Shown here in pieces: positions 26,660 through 33,699 of a stretch of 42,307 nucleotides of DNA (its first letter is position 1; each line of letters starts with the position of its first letter). A program made the translations under genes and the position numbers. The notes under the pieces were generated by a model. It searched no databases. It worked only from the letters and a program-made list of their open reading frames with translations, and had not been told where the DNA came from. Origin of the DNA: an uncultured Clostridia bacterium. Lineage in GTDB: Bacteria; Bacillota; Clostridia; Christensenellales; CAG-1252. The stretch covers positions 1 to 42,307 of the forward strand of contig CAMOTC010000003.1 in assembly GCA_946625545.1 (NCBI GenBank), read 5' to 3'.

Positions 26660-29170
26660 ATGTTTTATAACTTTTCAAGCGAAGCCGAACAAGTAGTGGA
26701 ATATGCAACGAAGATCGCCTCCAGATCGGGAGGGTTGATCGCTACCGAGCACCTGCTCGCAGGCGTTTTGTACGTGGATAATGCTCTCGCCGACAAGATG
26801 ACGGCGTACGGTATGCCCGTGGAGGGTGTCGTGCGTTTTATCGATACAAATCATCCTCTCGTCAGCAGGATCCGTATCTCGACCAATGCGGGAAGGGTCT
26901 TTCGTCTGGCGCAGATGCTCGCGGAGCGCTTGAACTCCGACAAGGTCTATCCCTTGCATATCTTCCTCGCTATCTTGCGCACGCCTTGCCGTGCGTGCAG
27001 TATCATTGAGTCCTTTAATATCGCTCCTTCGACGCTCTTTGCCGAGCTCGCAGGGCAGGAGGAGGATGCGCCTGACAGAACGTCCGCGTCGGGCGGGTTG
27101 GATCGTGAAGACGACATCTTTGCGGGAATGGAGCGCTTTTTCCGTGCGATCTCGGATCAGGACGGAAAGACGGAAAAGGAAGAAGCCCCGCTGACAAGCC
27201 GTAACGGAAAGAAGGAGTCCGACCTTGACGAGGCCTTAAAGGGGATCGGCGAAGATCTGACCGCAAAGGCGAGAGCGGACAAGCTCGATCCCGTGATCGG
27301 CAGAAAGAATGAGATCGAGAGGATCATTCAGATACTCTCGCGTAGGACAAAGAATAATCCCGTTTTGATCGGAGAACCCGGCGTAGGTAAGACTGCGATC
27401 GTGGAGGGGCTTGCTCAGGCGATCGTTTCGGGCAACGTCCCCGAGACCTTGAAGGACAAGAGGATCTTTACTCTCGATATCTCGAGCGTGGTCGCAGGGA
27501 CGAAGTATCGCGGCGAATTTGAAGAAAAACTCAAGAACGCTATCGGAGCGATCAAGGAGGCGGGTGACGTCATCATCTTTATCGATGAGATCCATATGAT
27601 CGTAGGCGCAGGCGCGGGAAGCGAGAGCTCGATGGACGCCGCGAATATCTTAAAACCGATGCTCGCTCGCGGAGAACTGCAGGTAGTAGGGGCTACGACC
27701 CTTGACGAATATCGTAAGAATATCGAGAAAGACGCCGCGCTTGAGAGGAGATTTCAGCCCATTATGGTAGATCCTCCGACAGTCGAGGATACCATCACCA
27801 TTTTGAAAGGACTGCGCAATAAGTACGAGCAGCACCATAAGGTGAAGATCACCGATGAGTCTTTGACTGCAGCGGCAGTTTTGTCCGATCGCTATATCAG
27901 CGACAGATATTTGCCCGACAAGGCGATCGACCTCATCGACGAGGCAGCGAGCAGAAAGAGAATGTTGAATTTCACCGCGCCCGACTCGATCAATGCTCTC
28001 GAGAATAAGATCGCATCGCTTGAAGCGCAGATCAAAGAGCGTGTCAGTCACGAGGACTTTGACGCCGCGTCGGCGCTGAAAAAGGAGAAGGAAGAGCTCA
28101 TTATGAAGCTCTCTAAGAGCAAGCTGAATTGGTCTTCCGAGGTCAATACCTCCGAGCTCGTGATCACAGAGCAGGATATCGCGGAGATCGTTTCCAAATG
28201 GACGGGGATCCCCGTAGTAAAACTCACCGAGGCGGAAGCGTCAAAACTCATGAATCTCGAGAAAGAACTCTCCAAGAGGGTCGTTGGACAGAGCGAAGCG
28301 ATCTCCGCTCTCGCTCGTTCGATTCGCCGCGCGAGAGCAGGTCTCGGCGATCCCAAGCGTCCGATCGGATCCTTTATCTTTATGGGTCCCACGGGCGTAG
28401 GTAAGACCGAGCTGTGCAAGGCTCTCGCAGAGACGATGTTTGGAGATGAGAACAATATTGTGCGTATCGATATGAGCGAATATATGGATAAGATCTCGGT
28501 CACGAAGCTCACAGGTTCCGCACCCGGATACGTCGGATACGAGGAAGGGGGACAACTCACCGAAAAGATCAGGCGCAAACCCTATTCCGTCGTGCTTTTC
28601 GACGAGATCGAGAAGGCGCATCCCGACGTCTATAATCTGCTTTTACAGATTTTGGACGACGGACGACTGACCGATAGCCATGGCAGGACCGTCAGCTTCA
28701 AGAATACCATCATCATCATGACCTCGAATATCGGGGCGAATGTCGGCAAGCAGACCAAACATCTCGGTTTCGGCTCCTCCGACGAATATGAGAATGAACG
28801 AGAGAGACACATCGAAGCGCTCCGCTCCTTCATGCGTCCCGAGTTTATCAATCGTCTCGACGATATCATCGTTTTCCACAGCTTGACCGAGGAAAATATC
28901 TCGCAGATTTCCGAGATCATGCTGACCTCTTTGCAAAAGAGACTTGATGATAAAAATATCAGGATAGTATTGACGGAAGAGGCAAAAAAGTTTATTATAA
29001 AGAAGGGGACAAACGTGGAATACGGAGCACGTCCCTTACGTCGTACAGTTGAGCGTTTGCTCGAGGACGCTCTATCGGAGAAACTTCTCCTCGGAGAGAT
29101 CGCGATCGGAGACACCGTGACGGTGGACTACGAAGGCGGCGAGGAGCTGACATTCCGAAAGAGTGCATGA
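26660..29170 (+). CDS. clpC: ATP-dependent Clp protease ATP-binding subunit ClpC
   Basis: An 836-aa Hsp100 unfoldase that feeds ClpP. The double ClpN domain (about 1-145) is followed by a low-complexity acidic linker and the first AAA+ module (GEPGVGKT about 239-246, Walker B IIFIDEIHMIVGAG). A middle domain with a UVR-type segment (about 452-480, IKERVSHEDFDAASALKKEKEEL) places it with ClpC. The second AAA+ module has GPTGVGKT (about 576) and VVLFDEIEKAHPDV. GGAGG precedes the ATG. Its adaptors McsA and McsB lie directly upstream; clpP is not in the window. Confidence 0.97.
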   Translation: MFYNFSSEAEQVVEYATKIASRSGGLIATEHLLAGVLYVDNALADKMTAYGMPVEGVVRFIDTNHPLVSRIRISTNAGRVFRLAQMLAERLNSDKVYPLHIFLAILRTPCRACSIIESFNIAPSTLFAELAGQEEDAPDRTSASGGLDREDDIFAGMERFFRAISDQDGKTEKEEAPLTSRNGKKESDLDEALKGIGEDLTAKARADKLDPVIGRKNEIERIIQILSRRTKNNPVLIGEPGVGKTAIVEGLAQAIVSGNVPETLKDKRIFTLDISSVVAGTKYRGEFEEKLKNAIGAIKEAGDVIIFIDEIHMIVGAGAGSESSMDAANILKPMLARGELQVVGATTLDEYRKNIEKDAALERRFQPIMVDPPTVEDTITILKGLRNKYEQHHKVKITDESLTAAAVLSDRYISDRYLPDKAIDLIDEAASRKRMLNFTAPDSINALENKIASLEAQIKERVSHEDFDAASALKKEKEELIMKLSKSKLNWSSEVNTSELVITEQDIAEIVSKWTGIPVVKLTEAEASKLMNLEKELSKRVVGQSEAISALARSIRRARAGLGDPKRPIGSFIFMGPTGVGKTELCKALAETMFGDENNIVRIDMSEYMDKISVTKLTGSAPGYVGYEEGGQLTEKIRRKPYSVVLFDEIEKAHPDVYNLLLQILDDGRLTDSHGRTVSFKNTIIIMTSNIGANVGKQTKHLGFGSSDEYENERERHIEALRSFMRPEFINRLDDIIVFHSLTEENISQISEIMLTSLQKRLDDKNIRIVLTEEAKKFIIKKGTNVEYGARPLRRTVERLLEDALSEKLLLGEIAIGDTVTVDYEGGEELTFRKSA

Positions 29171-29179
29171 TCGATATAC

Positions 29180-29195
29180 TCGTCCTCTAGGACGA
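29180..29195. other. inverted repeat between clpC and hpf
   Basis: TCGTCC-TCTA-GGACGA, a 6-bp stem with a 4-nt loop. It lies 3 bp upstream of a TATAAT (29199-29204) and so occupies the spacer of a possible hpf promoter; the -35 is poor. It could be a weak terminator or an operator. Confidence 0.4.
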
Positions 29196-29225
29196 TTATA
29201 TAATTTACCATAAAGGAGGCTTTAT

Positions 29226-29771
29226 ATGAGAATCGACATTGTGGGTAAGAACTATTCGGTGAGTGACAAGCTTGACGATATCATCCGCAGAAAAGCAGAG
29301 AGATTGGATCGCTTTTTCTCTGATGACGTGACCGCTCGCGTAGTCTGCAAGGAAGAGCACAAGGGGAGATATACTCTCGAAGTGACCATTATCGTGGACG
29401 GTGCGGTCATCCGCAGCGAAGAGACCAGCGATAATATGTATAGCAATATCGACGTCGTGATCCCGAAGATCGACAGACAGATCCGCAAGCACAGGACGAG
29501 ATTGAATAAGAAGATCAAGGACAGCTACTTTAACTTCAGCGCCGCGGAGGCGGAGGCGATCGAGATGAGCGATCCGCAGGAAGCGGAGATCCCCGTCATC
29601 GTGAAGACCAAGAAGTTTGAGCTCCTCCCGATGAGCGTAGAAGAGGCGATCGAGCAGATGGACCTCTTGGAAAATAAGTTCTTTGTGTATCTGAATCCCA
29701 CTACGGGCAAGGTAAATATCGTGTACAGGAGGTATGATGAGACCGTCGGTCTCATTGAGCCGCAGTATTAA
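29226..29771 (+). CDS. hpf: ribosome hibernation-promoting factor, long form (HPF/RaiA)
   Basis: A 181-aa protein that joins ribosomes into inactive 100S dimers. The N-terminal S30AE domain (about 1-100) begins MRIDIVGKNYSVSDKLDDII. A linker follows, then the C-terminal dimerisation domain (about 120-175) with SVEEAIEQMDLLENKFFVYLNPTTGKVNIVYRRYDETVGLIEP. Two domains define the long HPF of Firmicutes. AAAGGAGG precedes the ATG. It lies between clpC and pgi, which fits a stress and stationary-phase setting. Confidence 0.96.
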   Translation: MRIDIVGKNYSVSDKLDDIIRRKAERLDRFFSDDVTARVVCKEEHKGRYTLEVTIIVDGAVIRSEETSDNMYSNIDVVIPKIDRQIRKHRTRLNKKIKDSYFNFSAAEAEAIEMSDPQEAEIPVIVKTKKFELLPMSVEEAIEQMDLLENKFFVYLNPTTGKVNIVYRRYDETVGLIEPQY

Positions 29772-29791
29772 AAGGAGAATAAACAAAACGT

Positions 29792-31216
29792 ATGGCAAGA
29801 TTTAATAAAAACGACTACCGCATCCGCTTTGATTTCAACAATATGATGCGGGACTATATCGGCGCGGAGCAAGGGATCAAGGATTCCGACATCTCCGCTG
29901 TCTCCTCCACCGTTAAAGGCGCCTATGAGAGTGTGAAAGCGCAGGGCGGCGCTGGCTGGCAAGGATGGCTGGATCTCCCCTATAATCAAAATGAGATCGT
30001 CGCGGATATCATCGATACCGCAAAGTCGGTGAGAAAGAATTTCAAGACCTTCGTCGTGCTCGGCATCGGCGGTAGTGCGCTCGGCCCCATCGCGGTCTTC
30101 CAGGCGCTATGTCATCTGCATTACAACGAGCTTCCCTACAAGATGCGCAAGGGACCGAAGTTCTATGTAGAGGATAATATCGATCCTGAGCGTATGGCGG
30201 CGCTCCTCGACATCATCGACGTCAAGACCACGATGTTTAACGTGATCACCAAGAGCGGTGCAACGAGCGAGACTATGAGCCAGTATCTCGTGATCACCGA
30301 TATCTTGAAAAAAGCTCTCGGCGCCGACTATGCGAGCCACGTGATCGCCACGACAGATAAGGAGAAGGGAAATCTCATCAAGCTCGCAAAGAAGGAGGGA
30401 TTCAAGACCTTCTATATCCCGTCAGGCGTGGGCGGACGTTTCTCCGAGATGTCTCCTGTGGGACTGCTTCCCGCCGCTGTACTCGGCATTGATATCAAGA
30501 AGATGCTCCTCGGTGCGAAGGATATGATCGCGCAGGGCTTCAAAACGGCAAATCCCTATAAGAATATGCCATTGATGGCTGCGACGTTGCAGTATATCGC
30601 GATGGGCAAGGGAAAGAATATTTCCGTCATGATGCCCTATGCCGATAGCCTGAAGTATATCGCAGACTGGTACTGCCAGTTGTGGGGCGAGAGCCTCGGC
30701 AAGTCTGTTGACAAAGAGGGCAAAGAGGTCTATGCGGGACAAACTCCCGTCAAGGCACTCGGCGTCACCGATCAGCACAGTCAGATCCAGCTCTACACCG
30801 AAGGTCCATTTGATAAAGTCATCACCTTGATCGCTGTGGACAACTTCCGCAAGGAAGTCATGATCCCCGAAGGCCTCGCAGATTTCCCCGACGTGAATTT
30901 CCTGTGCGGCAATACGATGGGCACCCTCCTCAATACCGAGAGGAAGGCGACCGAATATGCACTCGCAAAGAAGCATCGTTTGAACCGCACGATCACCGTG
31001 CCCGAAGTCAACGAGTATTCGATCGGACAGCTCTTGATGCTCTTTATGATGGAGACCGCATTTGTGGGTGCGATGCTGAATATCGATACCTTCAATCAAC
31101 CCGGTGTGGAAGAGGGCAAGAACGCGACCTACGCGATGTTTGGCAGAAAGGGCTACGAAGAGAAGAAAGCGGAGCTCGATAGCGCAAAGGCAAAGTCGGA
31201 AAAATACATCATTTGA
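29792..31216 (+). CDS. pgi: glucose-6-phosphate isomerase
   Basis: A 474-aa cytoplasmic glycolytic enzyme interconverting glucose-6-phosphate and fructose-6-phosphate. Substrate-binding motifs are FVVLGIGGSALGPIAVFQ, NVITKSGATSETMSQYLV, PSGVGGRFSEMSPVGLLP (catalytic region), QTPVKALGVTDQHSQIQLY, and the C-terminal FNQPGVEEGKN with the active-site Gln and Glu. The length fits the Firmicutes type. It is 20 bp after hpf and probably co-transcribed. The next promoter begins 12 bp after its stop. Confidence 0.97.
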   Translation: MARFNKNDYRIRFDFNNMMRDYIGAEQGIKDSDISAVSSTVKGAYESVKAQGGAGWQGWLDLPYNQNEIVADIIDTAKSVRKNFKTFVVLGIGGSALGPIAVFQALCHLHYNELPYKMRKGPKFYVEDNIDPERMAALLDIIDVKTTMFNVITKSGATSETMSQYLVITDILKKALGADYASHVIATTDKEKGNLIKLAKKEGFKTFYIPSGVGGRFSEMSPVGLLPAAVLGIDIKKMLLGAKDMIAQGFKTANPYKNMPLMAATLQYIAMGKGKNISVMMPYADSLKYIADWYCQLWGESLGKSVDKEGKEVYAGQTPVKALGVTDQHSQIQLYTEGPFDKVITLIAVDNFRKEVMIPEGLADFPDVNFLCGNTMGTLLNTERKATEYALAKKHRLNRTITVPEVNEYSIGQLLMLFMMETAFVGAMLNIDTFNQPGVEEGKNATYAMFGRKGYEEKKAELDSAKAKSEKYII

Positions 31217-31227
31217 CCTCGATTCGC

Positions 31228-31256
31228 TTGACATACGTTTGGCGGAGAGATACAAT
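31228..31256 (+). promoter_or_regulatory. promoter of the TPP riboswitch-thiT transcript
   Basis: TTGACA (31228-31233), 17 bp, TACAAT (31251-31256). The predicted start near 31263 is a few bases before the riboswitch. Confidence 0.85.
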
Positions 31257-31265
31257 TTAATAGCA

Positions 31266-31341
31266 ATGTTGCAAGGGGTGCCGAAAGGCTGAGATCATAC
31301 CCTTCGAACATGATGAGGTAATTCTCGGCATGGAAAGCACT
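31266..31341 (+). ncRNA. TPP (THI-box) riboswitch
   Basis: It contains the conserved thi-box core: GGGGTGCC, then GGCTGAGATCATACCC, TTCGAAC, TGATGAGGTAAT and the closing GGCATGGAAAGCA. P2 is GGGGTG/CATACCC, P3 is CC-GAAA-GG and P5 is GAG-GTAATT-CTC. Thiamine pyrophosphate binding should favour the terminator just downstream and switch off the thiamine transporter gene. Bases 31320-31328 (aattctcgg) can instead pair with 31358-31366 (ccgagaatt) in the terminator, giving an antiterminator. Confidence 0.95.
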
Positions 31342-31352
31342 TAAGCACTTTG

Positions 31353-31381
31353 ACCTCCCGAGAATTCGGGAGGTTTTTTTT
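31353..31381 (+). terminator. riboswitch-controlled terminator that also hides the ribosome binding site
   Basis: Stem ACCTCCCGA / TCGGGAGGT with loop GAAT and eight T's. The 3' arm contains GGGAGG, the only ribosome binding site for thiT, with the ATG directly after the T run. Closing the hairpin therefore blocks both elongation and translation initiation. Confidence 0.88.
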
Positions 31382-32536
31382 ATGACAAACACATTACTTT
31401 CTGCCGAGATGAAGTTTTATCCGATCTTGTTCGATAGTGCGCAAAACGCGCTTAGATCGGTCTTTATATGGATCACGCTTCTCGGGATGATCGCATATCT
31501 TATCGCTTATTTTCTCCTAAAGGAGAAGCCTGCTTGGAAAAAGGTAAAAAAGGGGACTTTGATCGGGGTCATCGTATACGCGACGATCATATTCATCACA
31601 CAATTGGTCTTTTCCTTTCGAGAGGACGGGATCGTTACCATCCTCTTTGTGCCGCTCCTCGTTTCGATCCTGCTAATTGCAGGTAGTGTCGTATTGCTGA
31701 TTGTGCGCCCGGGGCAAATCTCGAACGTGATCGCAGGCTCGCTGATCGGTGTGGGGCTACTCGCAGTGTTGATCTGTATCGGAGTGCATTTTGCGAGCGG
31801 CAATGCCATCGAGATCAACGACGTGGACGGGGCGGACGTGAGCAGTATGATGCTCTATATCTTCGCAGCGATCGGGATCGTGCTTCTCTTCTTTATCTCC
31901 TATTTTTTCGGAAAAAAGGGGAATAACGGATTTGATACGAAGTCCATTACTTATGCGGCGATCTGCTTGGCGTTGAGCTTTGCGCTCTCCTTTTTGAGCT
32001 TGATCAAGCTACCTCAAGGAGGATCGGTTACTCTCGTCAGCTTACTGCCGTTGATGCTGTATTCGCAGATGTTCGGCGTCCGTAAAGGCGTAATTGTCGG
32101 ATTTATTTACGGCTTATTGCAGGCGATACAGACCCCCTATATCTTGCATCCCGCGCAGTTTCTCCTCGATTATCCCATCGCATTTGCGATGATCGGGTTT
32201 GCGTCCTTGTTTACGCAGGGAGGGATCAAAGATAAGAAAGGGATCGTCCTCTTTGCCGCCGGGGCGCTCTTTGCTGCGACGATGCGTTATCTGGCGCATT
32301 TCGTTTCCGGAGTTTTCGCTTTTTCCAGTTATGCACGCTATGCAGGGTATGACAGCGCGGTCATATACAGTTTGGTCTATAATTCGTTTGTTTTCGTTGA
32401 TATGGCGATTGCGCTAGTGGTCGGTGTGATGATCCTCTTTAATACCGCATTCCGTAAATTGATCGACGGGATCAACTATTCCGTTATGACGCCTCGTACG
32501 GCAGAGACCGCTAGCGTCGAAGATAAAGGTGAATGA
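31382..32536 (+). CDS. thiT: ThiT-type thiamine transporter S component with extra N-terminal membrane domain
   Basis: A 384-aa integral membrane protein. The C-terminal half (about 186-360) is ThiT, the thiamine-binding S component of ECF transporters: SLIKLPQGGSVTLVSLLPLM, GFIYGLLQAIQ and ILHPAQFLLDYPIAF are its substrate-site segments. Ordinary ThiT is only about 180-200 aa. The first roughly 180 residues add about five predicted helices (27-46, 58-78, 83-107, 113-137, 155-176) with no family I recognise. The TPP riboswitch upstream supports thiamine uptake. The ECF energising genes (ecfA, ecfA', ecfT) are not in the window. A terminator follows, so it is monocistronic. Confidence 0.9.
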   Translation: MTNTLLSAEMKFYPILFDSAQNALRSVFIWITLLGMIAYLIAYFLLKEKPAWKKVKKGTLIGVIVYATIIFITQLVFSFREDGIVTILFVPLLVSILLIAGSVVLLIVRPGQISNVIAGSLIGVGLLAVLICIGVHFASGNAIEINDVDGADVSSMMLYIFAAIGIVLLFFISYFFGKKGNNGFDTKSITYAAICLALSFALSFLSLIKLPQGGSVTLVSLLPLMLYSQMFGVRKGVIVGFIYGLLQAIQTPYILHPAQFLLDYPIAFAMIGFASLFTQGGIKDKKGIVLFAAGALFAATMRYLAHFVSGVFAFSSYARYAGYDSAVIYSLVYNSFVFVDMAIALVVGVMILFNTAFRKLIDGINYSVMTPRTAETASVEDKGE

Positions 32537-32558
32537 GATCACATATATTCAGGGATCG

Positions 32559-32586
32559 GGGCTTGCCGGTGCAAGCCCTTTTTTTT
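32559..32586 (+). terminator. thiT terminator
   Basis: Stem GGGCTTGC / GCAAGCCC with loop CGGT and eight T's. Confidence 0.92.
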
Positions 32587-32616
32587 ATCGCTCTATCAGA
32601 TAGTTTTTCCTTTCGA

Positions 32617-32646
32617 TTGACTAATCGCGAGGCGTGAGGATATAAT
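32617..32646 (+). promoter_or_regulatory. promoter of the degenerate ABC gene, predicted leaderless start
   Basis: TTGACT (32617-32622), 18 bp, TATAAT (32641-32646). The ATG begins 6 bp after the -10, the same geometry as rsmE, and no ribosome binding site is present. Confidence 0.65.
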
Positions 32647-32652
32647 TTACTT

Positions 32653-33699
32653 ATGAGTAAATTAGTTTGCAAGGACTTTTCCGTTCAGTATTTTGGATAC
32701 GACGCCGCGATAAATAACGTCACGACGACCTTTTCCGATGGTGTGAACGTAGTCTTTGCAGGCGAAAAGGGCGGAAAAACCACCTTTTTGAAGGCGCTCG
32801 CGGGACTGATCCCGCATAGCGGCGAGCTTTACTTGGATGACGTCAATATGGACGACGTCCCCTTAAAGGATCGCGATTTTCAGATGCTCTTTGACGATTA
32901 CGCCCTCTTTTCGCGCCGTTCCGTGCGCTATAATCTCGAGTATCCCTTGAAGATACGTAAAATGCCAAAGGGAAAAAGGCGTGCTCTTATAGAGAGCGTT
33001 GCGCCTCTTTTCGATCTCGATATCATGATCGACGCACCTGTTTACCGATTGAATGAGTGGCTCAAGGTGACTCTCGTGCTATGCCGCGCATATATGCGCC
33101 GTGCGAAGGTCTTATTGATCGACAATATCTTCTCGAAATTATCCCTTTCGGAGAGAAGGGAGGCTTTTCTTCGTTTCATACCTCTTTTCCGCGAGGGCAT
33201 CGTGATCTATGCTACAGATGACAAGGGGGAGGCTTCTGCCTTGTCGCGTGAGATCAAGCATTTGACTTGCGGTTATCTGATGCAAGAGGGCGCGCCGACA
33301 GACTTTATCGCGAAAGCGCGAGCGTTATCCGTTTTTACCGCTTGGAGAGACTATCCCTCGGTATTGCCTTGCACGGTGAGAGAGGATGGATTGGAGTTTT
33401 TCGGCGTTCTATACGAAAGTGAAATGAAGGGAAAGATCTCTTCTTACGTCGGCAAGGATGCGCTTGCGGGGATATTGCCCGAGGATATTATCCTTGAAAA
33501 CCGTGGTTTCGATGCCGTTGTCATAGGTCGTTTTTACATAGGAGATCGCCTCGTGTATTGCGCGGAGAGAGAAGGAACTCGTCTCTACTTCTATAGCGAG
33601 CAGGATCTCTCGCGCGATTCGACAGTCAAACTCATTGTGAGACGTGTCGCAGGCGTTTTCGATGCGCTGAATGAGCGCAATATTTTGGAGGTGATGTGA
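32653..33699 (+). CDS. MalK/UgpC-like ABC protein with degenerate ATPase motifs
   Basis: A 348-aa protein with the layout of a MalK/UgpC/PotA importer ATPase: nucleotide-binding domain (about 1-230) and TOBE-like C-terminal domain (about 235-345, with ILPEDI). Every catalytic motif is altered. Walker A is AGEKGGKTT (residues 36-44, first Gly to Ala). The Q-loop FQDYALF is FDDYALF (Gln to Asp81). LSGGQ is LNEWL (133-137). Walker B ends IDN, not DE (Asn158). The H-loop THD is TDD (His to Asp189). The fold is evident but ATP hydrolysis is unlikely. No permease adjoins it. It is co-translated with the S41 protease gene (TGATG overlap). A regulatory or scaffold role is inference. Confidence 0.8.
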   Translation: MSKLVCKDFSVQYFGYDAAINNVTTTFSDGVNVVFAGEKGGKTTFLKALAGLIPHSGELYLDDVNMDDVPLKDRDFQMLFDDYALFSRRSVRYNLEYPLKIRKMPKGKRRALIESVAPLFDLDIMIDAPVYRLNEWLKVTLVLCRAYMRRAKVLLIDNIFSKLSLSERREAFLRFIPLFREGIVIYATDDKGEASALSREIKHLTCGYLMQEGAPTDFIAKARALSVFTAWRDYPSVLPCTVREDGLEFFGVLYESEMKGKISSYVGKDALAGILPEDIILENRGFDAVVIGRFYIGDRLVYCAEREGTRLYFYSEQDLSRDSTVKLIVRRVAGVFDALNERNILEVM

